A DNA stretch of 64,000 bases from JBCBKU01 sp038521345 (GTDB lineage Bacteria; Pseudomonadota; Alphaproteobacteria; Rhodobacterales; Rhodobacteraceae). Shown piece by piece: positions 49,600 to 57,195 of the stretch. The notes beneath the pieces are model-generated. The model saw nothing but the letters and a program-made list of their open reading frames with translations. It searched no databases and was not told where the DNA came from. The stretch is taken from assembly GCA_038521345.1 (NCBI GenBank), contig JBCBKU010000002.1, positions 62,001-126,000 on the forward strand, read 5' to 3'. Made by a program: the position numbers and the translations under genes. The stretch's first letter is position 1, and each line of letters opens with the position of its first letter.

Positions 49600-50236
49600 A
49601 GAGCCGTTTCGCTTCTTCGAGGGTGTCGAACATATGGAATTGGCCGTCTCGGATCACAGCGGCCGAGCGGCAGAATTTCTGAAGCGTGGAGGCCTGGTGC
49701 GACACGATGATGATAGTCGCTTTTTCCAGGCGTTCCCGAAGCAGGGATCCGGCTTTGCGGTTGAACTCGGCATCCGTAGTCTGCGGCATGCCTTCGTCGA
49801 TCAGGTAGATGTCAAAGTCGAGGGCCAGAAGAAGGGCAAATGAAAACCGTGCCCGCATGCCCGAGGAATAGGTGCCCACGGGCATGTCGAAGTATTCTTC
49901 GAGCCCGCAGACCCAGCGGCAATAGGCCTCCAGATAGTCGGGGTCGAGGCCATAAAGCCGCGCGATGAACCGCGAGTTTTCCTTGGCGGACAACCTGCCC
50001 ACGACGCCGCCCATGAACCCCAATGGGAACGAGATCCGGGCCTTTCGTATGATCTCGCCCTCGTCGGGCCGCTCCAGCCCCGCCATCATGTTGATGATCG
50101 TTGTCTTGCCGGTGCCGTTCTTTGCGAGGATGCCCAGCGAATTCCCCAGTTCAACGCGAAAGGTCGCCCGGTCCAGAATGACCTTGCGCTGCGTTCCGGT
50201 CCAGAACGACTTGCTGACGTTGTCGAACTCGAGCAT
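49577..50236 (-). CDS. kpsT: Capsule polysaccharide ABC exporter ATPase, KpsT/CtrD-like
   Basis: This 219-residue ATPase matches KpsT in length and in YSSGMRARFSFALLLALDFDIYLIDEGM (signature and Walker B) and IVSHQASTLQKFC (switch His). The Walker A reads AKNGTGKT, so the first Gly of GxxGxGK[ST] is Ala while GTGKT is kept. The partner permease KpsM is not adjacent: upstream lies nhaA in the same direction. The enzyme should energise export of a phospholipid-linked capsule. Confidence 0.9.
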   Translation of the reverse strand: MLEFDNVSKSFWTGTQRKVILDRATFRVELGNSLGILAKNGTGKTTIINMMAGLERPDEGEIIRKARISFPLGFMGGVVGRLSAKENSRFIARLYGLDPDYLEAYCRWVCGLEEYFDMPVGTYSSGMRARFSFALLLALDFDIYLIDEGMPQTTDAEFNRKAGSLLRERLEKATIIIVSHQASTLQKFCRSAAVIRDGQFHMFDTLEEAKRLYDYETQG

Positions 50237-50376
50237 CTAAGCCCCGGCTCTACCTCAATGGCGTGTTTTAAGTGCCCCGCGTTAATTCAACGCTAGAGCG
50301 TATTTTGGGCGGCATTATGTCCGAAAGGCCCCCAATCACGCAATGGCTGGGGGACTGTCGCGAAACTGCGCGGATG

Positions 50377-51675
50377 TTACAGCGCCCGTTTCTCTACCTT
50401 CAGCAACCGGCCAGCTGCGATCGAGATGAGCGCTGCGAAGAAGCTGAGAAGCGCGCCCATTTTCGCGGCATCCTGTACTTCGCCGGGTGCGAAGGCCACG
50501 GAGGCGATGAACAGCGACACGGTGAACCCGATCGCTGCAACGCAGCCGATGACAAACAAGTCCGACGTTCGCATGCCAGCCGGCAATCCGAGGCGCATGG
50601 GGCCAGCAGCAACCCAACCGAACAGCAGAACTCCGAATGGCTTGCCCACCAGCAGGCCGGCAAGGACGAGCCATGTCGGCGCCCCGATCGCGCTGAATTC
50701 TACGCCTGCATTTGCGAGGCCAAAGAAGAAAAGGATGACCTCCACCGGATGCTTCAGCAGGTGCTCGCTATGGTTCAGGAGGTCCGTCAAGTATTGCTCG
50801 GCCTCCGAGAAGATGCCGAATGCGCGATCTGCATGCGGGAGGGTCGGTACGATCGGAAGGAGGCCCAAGGCGGGGTGAAGCCCGCTTTCCTGAAAACCGA
50901 ACCACGATAGAGCACCGGCAATGAGGTAGGGCCAGAACGACAAGTTCTTTCGGACCCATGAGGAACGGCGACGCAACTGGTCACCGCGATCCAAGCGTCG
51001 GGGCAGCCAGTTGAAGAAGACAAAGACGCCAACTGCAGCAAACAGCGACAGCAAGAGCCATTCTGGCGCTAGATCCCCGGACGGGTAGAAGACCGCCAGA
51101 ATAATCAGCCCGGCCGCGTCGTCGGCGATGGCCAGAAGCAGAAGAAACCGAACTGCCGGGTGCCCGGCGCCGAAGACGATGCGCCCGACCAGATACGAAA
51201 ACGCGATGTCTGTGGCCGTAGGGATCGCCCAGCCGCGGGCCACGGCGGTGTAGGTCTCGGATCCGAGGATGAGCGCCAGACCGAGATAGACGGCAATCGG
51301 ACCAAACATACCGCCGGCCGTGGCCACAAGGGGTGTCGCCGCCTTCTTGCCGCGCAGGCTGCCGTTCTTAAGCGCGATGGCCTCCCAAACCTCTTTCGCC
51401 GCGATGGCAAAGAAGAAGGCCATGAGGACATCGTTGATCAGGTAGTGGACCGTAAGGACACGCTCCGGATGCCCGACATCAAATTTCTCGTACCCCTTCC
51501 CATAGGCTTCCGTCCAATGGTGAAAGTCCGTCCCGATCAAGTTGTTGAAGATCAGAGGGTACTCGACGAAATGGTGATAACCCGATGCATCGATATTCGC
51601 CCAGACCAACGCGATTAGCGCGCCGATGATGAGCAGCAGTGAATAATTGGTGACGAAATTCCAGACGCGATACAT
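50377..51675 (-). CDS. nhaA: Na+/H+ antiporter NhaA
   Basis: The 432-residue antiporter has about 12 helices and the NhaA landmarks AVARGWAIPTATDIAFSYLVG, LLLAIADDAAGLIILAVFYPSGD (the two essential Asp), and GVEFSAIGAPTWLVLAGLLVGKPFGVLLFGW. It is longer than E. coli NhaA (388) because of the segment near residues 35-65. It exchanges Na+ for H+ and supports pH and salt tolerance, fitting a marine lifestyle. A stem-loop directly precedes its start codon. Confidence 0.95.
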   Translation of the reverse strand: MYRVWNFVTNYSLLLIIGALIALVWANIDASGYHHFVEYPLIFNNLIGTDFHHWTEAYGKGYEKFDVGHPERVLTVHYLINDVLMAFFFAIAAKEVWEAIALKNGSLRGKKAATPLVATAGGMFGPIAVYLGLALILGSETYTAVARGWAIPTATDIAFSYLVGRIVFGAGHPAVRFLLLLAIADDAAGLIILAVFYPSGDLAPEWLLLSLFAAVGVFVFFNWLPRRLDRGDQLRRRSSWVRKNLSFWPYLIAGALSWFGFQESGLHPALGLLPIVPTLPHADRAFGIFSEAEQYLTDLLNHSEHLLKHPVEVILFFFGLANAGVEFSAIGAPTWLVLAGLLVGKPFGVLLFGWVAAGPMRLGLPAGMRTSDLFVIGCVAAIGFTVSLFIASVAFAPGEVQDAAKMGALLSFFAALISIAAGRLLKVEKRAL

Positions 51676-51678
51676 GAG

Positions 51679-51704
51679 CCAGCCCTGATAGTCCTCAGGG
51701 CTGG
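51679..51704 (-). promoter_or_regulatory. Stem-loop covering the nhaA ribosome-binding site
   Basis: A perfect 10-bp stem CCAGCCCTGA/TCAGGGCTGG with a 6-base loop ends 3 bases before the nhaA ATG (51675). The only Shine-Dalgarno-like bases (CAGGG) are inside the stem, so translation could depend on its opening. It might also act as a 3' structure for the upstream permease gene. Confidence 0.5.
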
Positions 51705-51717
51705 TTAGAGACTAGAA

Positions 51718-51740
51718 GCTCCGGGGGCAAGTTCCGGAGC
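51718..51740 (-). terminator. Stem-loop after the ArsP-like permease gene
   Basis: GCTCCGG/CCGGAGC (7 bp) encloses a 9-base loop 4 bases past the permease stop. The minus strand then reads TTCTAGTCTCT, a weak U-tract. It is a likely end of the arsR-permease transcript. Confidence 0.5.
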
Positions 51741-51744
51741 CCGA

Positions 51745-52779
51745 TCAGGCCATCACGTTCCATGCAAAGCCTGCGAGTATGGCGCCGGAGACACCAAACC
51801 CGATATAGGCCGCAAAGATCCGGGGCTTGACCAGTGCCCAGACCGCAATGGCCGCCGGGATGGAACTGACGCCGCCCGCGATCACGAAGGACATCGCTGC
51901 ACCAGGCGCCATACCTTGCGACAACAGCGCATCGATCAGCGGCACCGCGGCATAACCGTTCAGGTATGCCGGTGCGCCCACAATCGCGCCGAGGACGACG
52001 GGGCCGGCCCCGGTTCCACCGAGAATGCCCGCAATCCACTCGGCGGGCACATAGGCCAGCATCATGGATTCGATGATGTAAGCCAGAAGCAGCCACTTTC
52101 CGAGGAAGAGTGCATTCTCGACGACCGTCGACCGAAAGGTCTCAACCCGCGTTTTCTCACGCCAGAACGCCCATTCCGGCTTGCCGCTAAAGGGGTTTGT
52201 GCCGCAGCCGCATCCTTTTTTGGCAGGTGTCGCCCGAAGCGGATCTACGAAAATCGGAGTCTTCGCGAAGGCCATCACGATGAACCCGCCCATGACGCCC
52301 AAGCCGACCGCGCTTACCGTCTTGGCAATGGCAAAGTCGGTTCCGAGTGTTCCGGCTGTAATCAGGAACATCGCGGGGTCCATCAGCGGAGAAGCCAGCC
52401 AGAACGCCATGACGGCGGCCAACGGTGCGCCAACGGCCAAGAGTGCAGCGATGAAGGGGATCACTTCGCACGAACAGAATGGCGATAGGCCGCCCAGAAG
52501 CGCAGCGAGGATCACCATTTGCACGGGATTGCCTTCAAATGCCTTTGCCAGCAGGCTTTCTGCTCCGGTCGCCTTCAGGTAACCGACCGCCAGGACGGCG
52601 AACGTGATAAAGATTGCCGTCTGTCCAAACGCCTTGGCTGTGAACTGAAGCGTTGGCACAAACTGACCCGGATCGAAAACCGCGATTGCAGCCAAGATCG
52701 TCAAACTCGCCAGAACGGCCTTGTCGATCCAGCGCCAGAATGACAGCACCGGTGGGGTGGGGGTAGAGATATCAGCCAT
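51745..52779 (-). CDS. Permease of the DUF318/ArsP type (heavy-metal or organoarsenical efflux)
   Basis: The 344-residue inner-membrane protein has about eight helices in two halves. The motif SPFCSCEVIPFIAALLAVGAPL is the hallmark of this permease family. A Cys-rich loop (KKGCGCGTNPF) lies near residue 190. The second half repeats the pattern with GAIVGAPAYLNGYAAVPLIDALL. ArsP exports trivalent organoarsenicals; relatives handle Cu or Zn. The adjacent ArsR-type gene supports metal or metalloid control. Confidence 0.82.
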   Translation of the reverse strand: MADISTPTPPVLSFWRWIDKAVLASLTILAAIAVFDPGQFVPTLQFTAKAFGQTAIFITFAVLAVGYLKATGAESLLAKAFEGNPVQMVILAALLGGLSPFCSCEVIPFIAALLAVGAPLAAVMAFWLASPLMDPAMFLITAGTLGTDFAIAKTVSAVGLGVMGGFIVMAFAKTPIFVDPLRATPAKKGCGCGTNPFSGKPEWAFWREKTRVETFRSTVVENALFLGKWLLLAYIIESMMLAYVPAEWIAGILGGTGAGPVVLGAIVGAPAYLNGYAAVPLIDALLSQGMAPGAAMSFVIAGGVSSIPAAIAVWALVKPRIFAAYIGFGVSGAILAGFAWNVMA

Positions 52780-53122
52780 TGCAACGGTCCTTTTGGGTGT
52801 CGCCTTCGTCGGCGCAACATTCGGAAATCAGGTAATCGGCCAGATCGCGGACGGCTTCGTACTCTGCCGTCGACACGATCCTGCGCCCCTCGCGCGCCTG
52901 AGCGATCAGGCCCGCCTGAGCAAGGATCTTCATGTGGTGGGTCAGGGTCGATCCGGTGACCCCGGTCCGCTCGCCCAACTCGCCGATCGTCAGCCCCTCT
53001 TCGCCGGCGCGCACAAGCGTCCGCACGACGGTCAGTCGTTGTTCAGAGCCAAGAGCGGCAAAACGCTCGGCCGCCTCCAGAAGGGGCACCGGGGTCGTGC
53101 TTGGGGGTGAGTCGCTTTTCAT
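52772..53122 (-). CDS. ArsR-family metal/metalloid-responsive repressor
   Basis: This 116-residue winged-helix protein has RFAALGSEQRLTVVRTLVRAGEEGLTIGELGERTGVTGSTLTHHMKILAQAGLIAQAREGRRIVSTAEY. The C-terminal tail carries Cys (ISECCADEGDTQKDRC) that could bind As, Zn or another soft metal, since the usual HTH-side CVC box is absent. It overlaps the permease gene by 8 bases. The ATG at 53122 lies 2 bases from an 18-bp palindrome, with no Shine-Dalgarno visible. Confidence 0.88.
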   Translation of the reverse strand: MKSDSPPSTTPVPLLEAAERFAALGSEQRLTVVRTLVRAGEEGLTIGELGERTGVTGSTLTHHMKILAQAGLIAQAREGRRIVSTAEYEAVRDLADYLISECCADEGDTQKDRCNG

Positions 53123-53123
53123 G

Positions 53124-53141
53124 TTTCTATAATTATAGAAA
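53124..53141. promoter_or_regulatory. Perfect 18-bp operator palindrome of the arsR-permease operon
   Basis: TTTCTATAATTATAGAAA is fully symmetric, AT-rich and directly upstream of the arsR start. This size and shape fit ArsR-type operators. It contains TATAAT on both strands, so the repressor would cover the promoter. The transcript from this box may be leaderless. Confidence 0.75.
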
Positions 53142-53198
53142 TGACGAAGGATGCGCAAGGGCTCGACGCGCACCGCAGCGCGGTCTAGGTCGCGGCAC

Positions 53199-53789
53199 GT
53201 GAGACGAACACTTCAAGACGACATTCTGGCTTGCCGGATCTGCTCGGACCGCTTTGCGGCGACGGAAACGCGGCACAACCCACGTCCCATTGTGTGGTTC
53301 CAGACCGGGGCCCGTATCCTGATCGCGGGACAGGCACCAGGCATGCGCGTTCATGAGGCCGGAACGCCGTTTTGGGACCAGTCGGGCAAGCGCCTAAGGG
53401 ATTGGATGGGGATCACCGAAGCAGAGTTCTACGACCGTGACCGGGTTGCAATCGTTCCCATGGGTTTCTGCTTTCCCGGCTATGATGCCAAGGGCTCGGA
53501 TCTGCCTCCGCCCAAGATCTGCGCCGCCACTTGGCATGATAAAGTGATGAACCTGCTTGGCCCGATGCAGTTGACGCTGTTGATCGGCGGTTACGCCCAG
53601 AAATGGCACCTTGGCTCAAGGGCAGGCGTCACTGAAACCGTCCGGAACTGGCGGGCCTTCCCGCCTGGGATGATCCCGCTTCCCCATCCCTCATGGCGGA
53701 ATGTGGGTTGGATGAAAAAGAACCCGTGGTTCGAGGCCGAGTTGCTGCCTGAGCTTCGGAACCAAGTGAAAGCTTCGTTGAATGGTTGA
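53199..53789 (+). CDS. Uracil-DNA glycosylase family protein
   Basis: The 196-residue protein has LACRICSDRF near the start, then ILIAGQAPGMRVHEAGTPFWDQSGKRLRDWMGI, which fits the water-activating loop of the UDG superfamily (GQAPG), IVPMGFCFPGYDAKGSDLPP, and the late loop PLPHPSWRN (HPS motif). A four-Cys cluster is not complete, so it is not clearly a type 4 or 5 enzyme. GTG 53199 fits the family N-terminus; an ATG at 53151 would add 16 residues. Confidence 0.82.
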   Translation: MRRTLQDDILACRICSDRFAATETRHNPRPIVWFQTGARILIAGQAPGMRVHEAGTPFWDQSGKRLRDWMGITEAEFYDRDRVAIVPMGFCFPGYDAKGSDLPPPKICAATWHDKVMNLLGPMQLTLLIGGYAQKWHLGSRAGVTETVRNWRAFPPGMIPLPHPSWRNVGWMKKNPWFEAELLPELRNQVKASLNG

Positions 53790-54552
53790 ACAACCGGAAA
53801 CCGCGCTCGACAGCGCCGCGCGGGCCATGTCGGCCGAACCCGAGAACGCGCAACTGCGTTTGCGTTTCTATGAGCGTCTCGTCGACGCGGATCTTTCGGT
53901 TCTCTTGGGCGCTGATGGTGCCCCGCGTGTGTTTCCGATTGAAGAGGGGCCAGTCGTACTGGCCTTCGATCGAGGCGACCGGCTGGCAGAGTTCATCGGT
54001 GGCGGCGCGGACATTGCGGAGCTGTCAGGTCGGGCCCTCGTGGGGATGCTTGCCGGTCATGATGTGGGCCTCGGGCTGAACCTTGGTGTCGCGCCGTCGT
54101 CACACCTGCTTCCATCCGAGGCTGTGGACTGGATTGCCGAACAACTTGCACCTCAGCCGGTCGAGGATGCTGCGCGCGCCGACTCGTTTCTTGGGCCCGG
54201 AGATGTGCCCGAGGCATTCCTCTCTGCCCTCGACGCGAAGCTGGCGACTTTCTCGGGTTTGGCGGAGCGGGTTGTTCTGGCCCGGGCCAAGGATGGATCC
54301 ATCATGACGCATGTGCTGGCATTCTTCGGTGTCCTGCCGGGCGCCGAGGCGGCGATTGCACGCGGTGTGCGCGAGGCGCTGGTCTTTTCCGACTTGGAAG
54401 CGGCACATGTCGATGTCATTTTCCCGACAATCGGCGGCCCTGCGGCGCAGTCGCTCGACCGTGTCGGACTGGCCATCGATCTCCCGCGGGCGCAGCCTCC
54501 TGATCTGGGGTCACCGGGGTCCGATCCATTGGCGCCCCCCAAGTTGCGTTAA
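53782..54552 (+). CDS. SseB family protein
   Basis: At 256 residues this begins LDSAARAMSAEPENAQLRLRFYERLVDADLSVLL, the SseB N-terminal pattern, followed by GPVVLAFDRGDRLAEFIGGGADIAELSGRALVGMLAG. The C-terminal half (about 150-235) is a separate alpha/beta domain. SseB proteins have been linked to serine sensitivity and to secretion chaperones elsewhere, but the role here is unknown. It overlaps the UDG-like gene by 8 bases. Confidence 0.75.
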   Translation: MVEQPETALDSAARAMSAEPENAQLRLRFYERLVDADLSVLLGADGAPRVFPIEEGPVVLAFDRGDRLAEFIGGGADIAELSGRALVGMLAGHDVGLGLNLGVAPSSHLLPSEAVDWIAEQLAPQPVEDAARADSFLGPGDVPEAFLSALDAKLATFSGLAERVVLARAKDGSIMTHVLAFFGVLPGAEAAIARGVREALVFSDLEAAHVDVIFPTIGGPAAQSLDRVGLAIDLPRAQPPDLGSPGSDPLAPPKLR

Positions 54553-54696
54553 CCCGCCATATGTTTGCCACACCGTAACAATACTCGCGAAACCGCGGCT
54601 TTCCTCCTTTTCCGCCGAACAATCGAAGCCTATAAGGCGGCGGGCACATGGATGGGGACCGTGGGCGCAATGAATATGAGTGCGAGGCACCAGAGC

Positions 54697-55734
54697 ATGG
54701 CAGGATTGAGCGGTCTCTTTTCGCAGGACATGGCGATCGACCTCGGAACGGCGAACACGCTTGTCTACGTGAAGGGCAAAGGCGTTATACTTAACGAACC
54801 TTCGGTGGTCGCCTACCACGTGAAGGAAGGCAAAAAGCAGGTTCTTGCCGTGGGTGAGGATGCCAAGTTGATGCTCGGTCGGACACCCGGCTCGATCGAG
54901 GCAATTCGGCCCATGCGCGAAGGCGTAATTGCCGACTTCGACGTCGCGGAAGAGATGATCAAGCACTTCATTCGGAAGGTGCACCGCCGCTCGACGTTCT
55001 CAAAGCCAAAGATCATCGTATGCGTCCCCCATGGTGCGACACCTGTAGAGAAACGCGCTATTCGGCAGTCGGTCCTGTCTGCGGGCGCCCGCCGCGCCGG
55101 GCTTATCGCCGAACCCATCGCAGCCGCCATCGGCGCCGGCATGCCAATCACCGATCCCACCGGCAACATGGTCGTCGATATCGGCGGAGGTACAACCGAG
55201 GTTGCCGTCTTGTCGCTTGGCGACATCGTATATGCCCGTTCGGTCCGTGTTGGGGGCGACCGCATGGACGAGGCAATCATCTCGTATCTCCGCCGTCAGC
55301 AGAACCTTCTGATCGGGGAGGCCACGGCCGAACGCATCAAGACCTCGATTGGCACTGCCCGCATGCCCGATGACGGACGCGGCGCGTCCATGCAGATCCG
55401 CGGCAGAGATCTTCTAAACGGTGTGCCGAAAGAGACCGAGATCAACCAGGCCCAAGTGGCCGAAGCGCTTGCCGAGCCAGTCCAGCAAATTTGCGAAGCG
55501 GTCATGACCGCGCTCGAAGCCACGCCACCGGACCTCGCCGCAGACATCGTTGATCGTGGCGTGATGCTCACGGGGGGCGGCGCGCTTCTCGGTGATCTCG
55601 ATCTCGCGCTGCGCGAACAGACCGGGCTCGCGATTTCGGTCGCCGACGAGACCCTGAACTGTGTTGCTCTGGGCACGGGCAAAGCGCTCGAGTATGAAAA
55701 GCAGCTAAGACACGTGATAGACTACGACAGCTGA
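54697..55734 (+). CDS. mreB: Rod shape-determining protein MreB
   Basis: This 345-residue actin homologue forms membrane-associated filaments that guide lateral cell-wall synthesis. Phosphate loop DLGTANTLVYVKGKG is near residue 15, VPHGATPVEKRAI and VVDIGGGTTEVAVLSLG supply the second phosphate site, and MLTGGGALLGDLD the adenosine site. The start at 54697 (MAGLSGLFSQDMAIDLG) has GAGG 10 bases upstream; several upstream in-frame ATGs give non-homologous sequence. It opens the cell-shape operon. Confidence 0.97.
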   Translation: MAGLSGLFSQDMAIDLGTANTLVYVKGKGVILNEPSVVAYHVKEGKKQVLAVGEDAKLMLGRTPGSIEAIRPMREGVIADFDVAEEMIKHFIRKVHRRSTFSKPKIIVCVPHGATPVEKRAIRQSVLSAGARRAGLIAEPIAAAIGAGMPITDPTGNMVVDIGGGTTEVAVLSLGDIVYARSVRVGGDRMDEAIISYLRRQQNLLIGEATAERIKTSIGTARMPDDGRGASMQIRGRDLLNGVPKETEINQAQVAEALAEPVQQICEAVMTALEATPPDLAADIVDRGVMLTGGGALLGDLDLALREQTGLAISVADETLNCVALGTGKALEYEKQLRHVIDYDS

Positions 55735-55768
55735 TCGGCCCGCATCCAGGCGGCCGAGGACGAGGCCC

Positions 55769-56671
55769 GTGGCACGAGAGCGCGATACCGGCGACACCTA
55801 TTTCCGACCGATCCGACAGATCCTTGTCGGAGCGCTGGTTCTCGTGTTCTTCGCCCTCTTCTTGCTTTGGAGGATCGACAGTCCCCGCGCAGAGCGTATT
55901 CGTGCCAACCTGATCGACCGCGCCCTTCCGACCTATGAGTGGGCCCTGACCCCTGTCACGCGACTTGCGGAGATGGCCGAAGGTTTCCAAAGCTACGCCC
56001 AACTCTACGAACAGAACCAGGAACTTCGCCGCGAATTGCGTCAGATGCGCGCCTGGCGTGAGGCAGCACTCCAGCTGGAGCAGCAGAATGCAAAGCTGCT
56101 TGATCTGAACAAAGTTCGCCTCGATCCTGCACTGACTTTCGTCACGGGAGTGGTTTTGGCAGACGCGGGCTCGCCCTTTCGTCAATCCATACTTCTCAAT
56201 GTTGGCGCGCGGGACGGGATCCAGGACGGATGGGCAACGACAGACGGGCTTGGTCTTGTCGGCCGGATCTCGGGCGTCGGTCAATCCACGAGCCGGGTCA
56301 TCCTGCTGACCGATTCAAACAGTCGCGTGCCCATAACCATCCAGCCTTCTGGTCAGCGCGCGCTTTTGTCGGGCGACAATTCCACCTTGCCGCCCGTGGA
56401 TTTCGTCGATGATCCGGACCTTGTGCGCCCCGGAGACCAGGTCGTCTCGTCCGGTGACGGCGGCGTATTCCCCTCTGGTCTCTTGATTGGGCAACTCGCG
56501 CTCGGTACGGATGGGCGGCTGCGCGTCCGGCTGGCGGCCGATTACGAGCGGCTCGAGTTTCTTCGGGTTCTTCGCAGCCGCCCGGTCTCTCCGGTGACAG
56601 TAGATGGCGATCTTGTCGGACTGCCGTCGCCGCGCGCACCCCTGACAATCCGGACCCCGACCGATGGGTAG
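55769..56671 (+). CDS. mreC: Rod shape-determining protein MreC
   Basis: The 300-residue bitopic protein has one N-terminal helix (about 17-37, ILVGALVLVFFALFLLW), a coiled coil (about 72-112, YAQLYEQNQELRRELRQMRAWREAALQLEQQNAKLL) and the beta-barrel MreC core (VVLADAGSPFRQSILLNVGARDGIQDGWA, GLVGRISGVGQSTSRVILLTDSNSRVPI, GDQVVSSGDGGVFPSGLLIG). It links MreB with PBP2. The start is GTG at 55769, with GAGG upstream. Confidence 0.95.
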   Translation: MARERDTGDTYFRPIRQILVGALVLVFFALFLLWRIDSPRAERIRANLIDRALPTYEWALTPVTRLAEMAEGFQSYAQLYEQNQELRRELRQMRAWREAALQLEQQNAKLLDLNKVRLDPALTFVTGVVLADAGSPFRQSILLNVGARDGIQDGWATTDGLGLVGRISGVGQSTSRVILLTDSNSRVPITIQPSGQRALLSGDNSTLPPVDFVDDPDLVRPGDQVVSSGDGGVFPSGLLIGQLALGTDGRLRVRLAADYERLEFLRVLRSRPVSPVTVDGDLVGLPSPRAPLTIRTPTDG

Positions 56672-57191
56672 CCCTTGGACGTTTCTCCGGCTGGCCTATC
56701 TCGCGCTCTTTCTTTCATTGGCGGGGGCGATCATCTTCATTCACCTGCTGCCACTCGGCAGCGGGGTTGGGCGACTGCCGGGCCCGGATTTTCTCGTGGC
56801 TCTGGCCTTTGCCTGGGTCCTGCGTCGTCCGGAGTTTGCGCCGGTCCTTGCGGTGGCCGCGATCGTTTTCCTGTCGGACGTATTCTTTATGCGGCCCCTT
56901 GGACTATGGACAGCCCTTGTGGTGATCGCGACCGAGGCGCTTCGCCGTCAAAGCGGAGCTTTGCGCGATCAGCCGTTTCTTGCGGAATGGGCGCTGGTCG
57001 CCGGCGTGACGGCGGTACTTTTTCTGGCGAATACCTGCGTTCTGGCCTTATTCGGCGTGGAACAGCCGGGCCTTGGCCTTGTCCTTTTGCAGATGATTTT
57101 TACAGTTGTCGTTTATCCGATTGTGACTGCGGTCTCCGGCCTGGTCTTTGGTGTGACAAAGCCCCGGCCGCGTGACAGCGAAGGGATCTGA
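56664..57191 (+). CDS. mreD: Rod shape-determining protein MreD
   Basis: This 175-residue membrane protein has about five to six helices (FLRLAYLALFLSLAGAIIFIHLLPLG; PGPDFLVALAFAWVLRRPEF; VAAIVFLSDVFFMRPLGLWTALVVIATEAL) in the MreD pattern. It overlaps mreC by 8 bases. It completes the MreBCD complex. Confidence 0.93.
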   Translation: MGSPWTFLRLAYLALFLSLAGAIIFIHLLPLGSGVGRLPGPDFLVALAFAWVLRRPEFAPVLAVAAIVFLSDVFFMRPLGLWTALVVIATEALRRQSGALRDQPFLAEWALVAGVTAVLFLANTCVLALFGVEQPGLGLVLLQMIFTVVVYPIVTAVSGLVFGVTKPRPRDSEGI

Positions 57192-57195
57192 CGAC

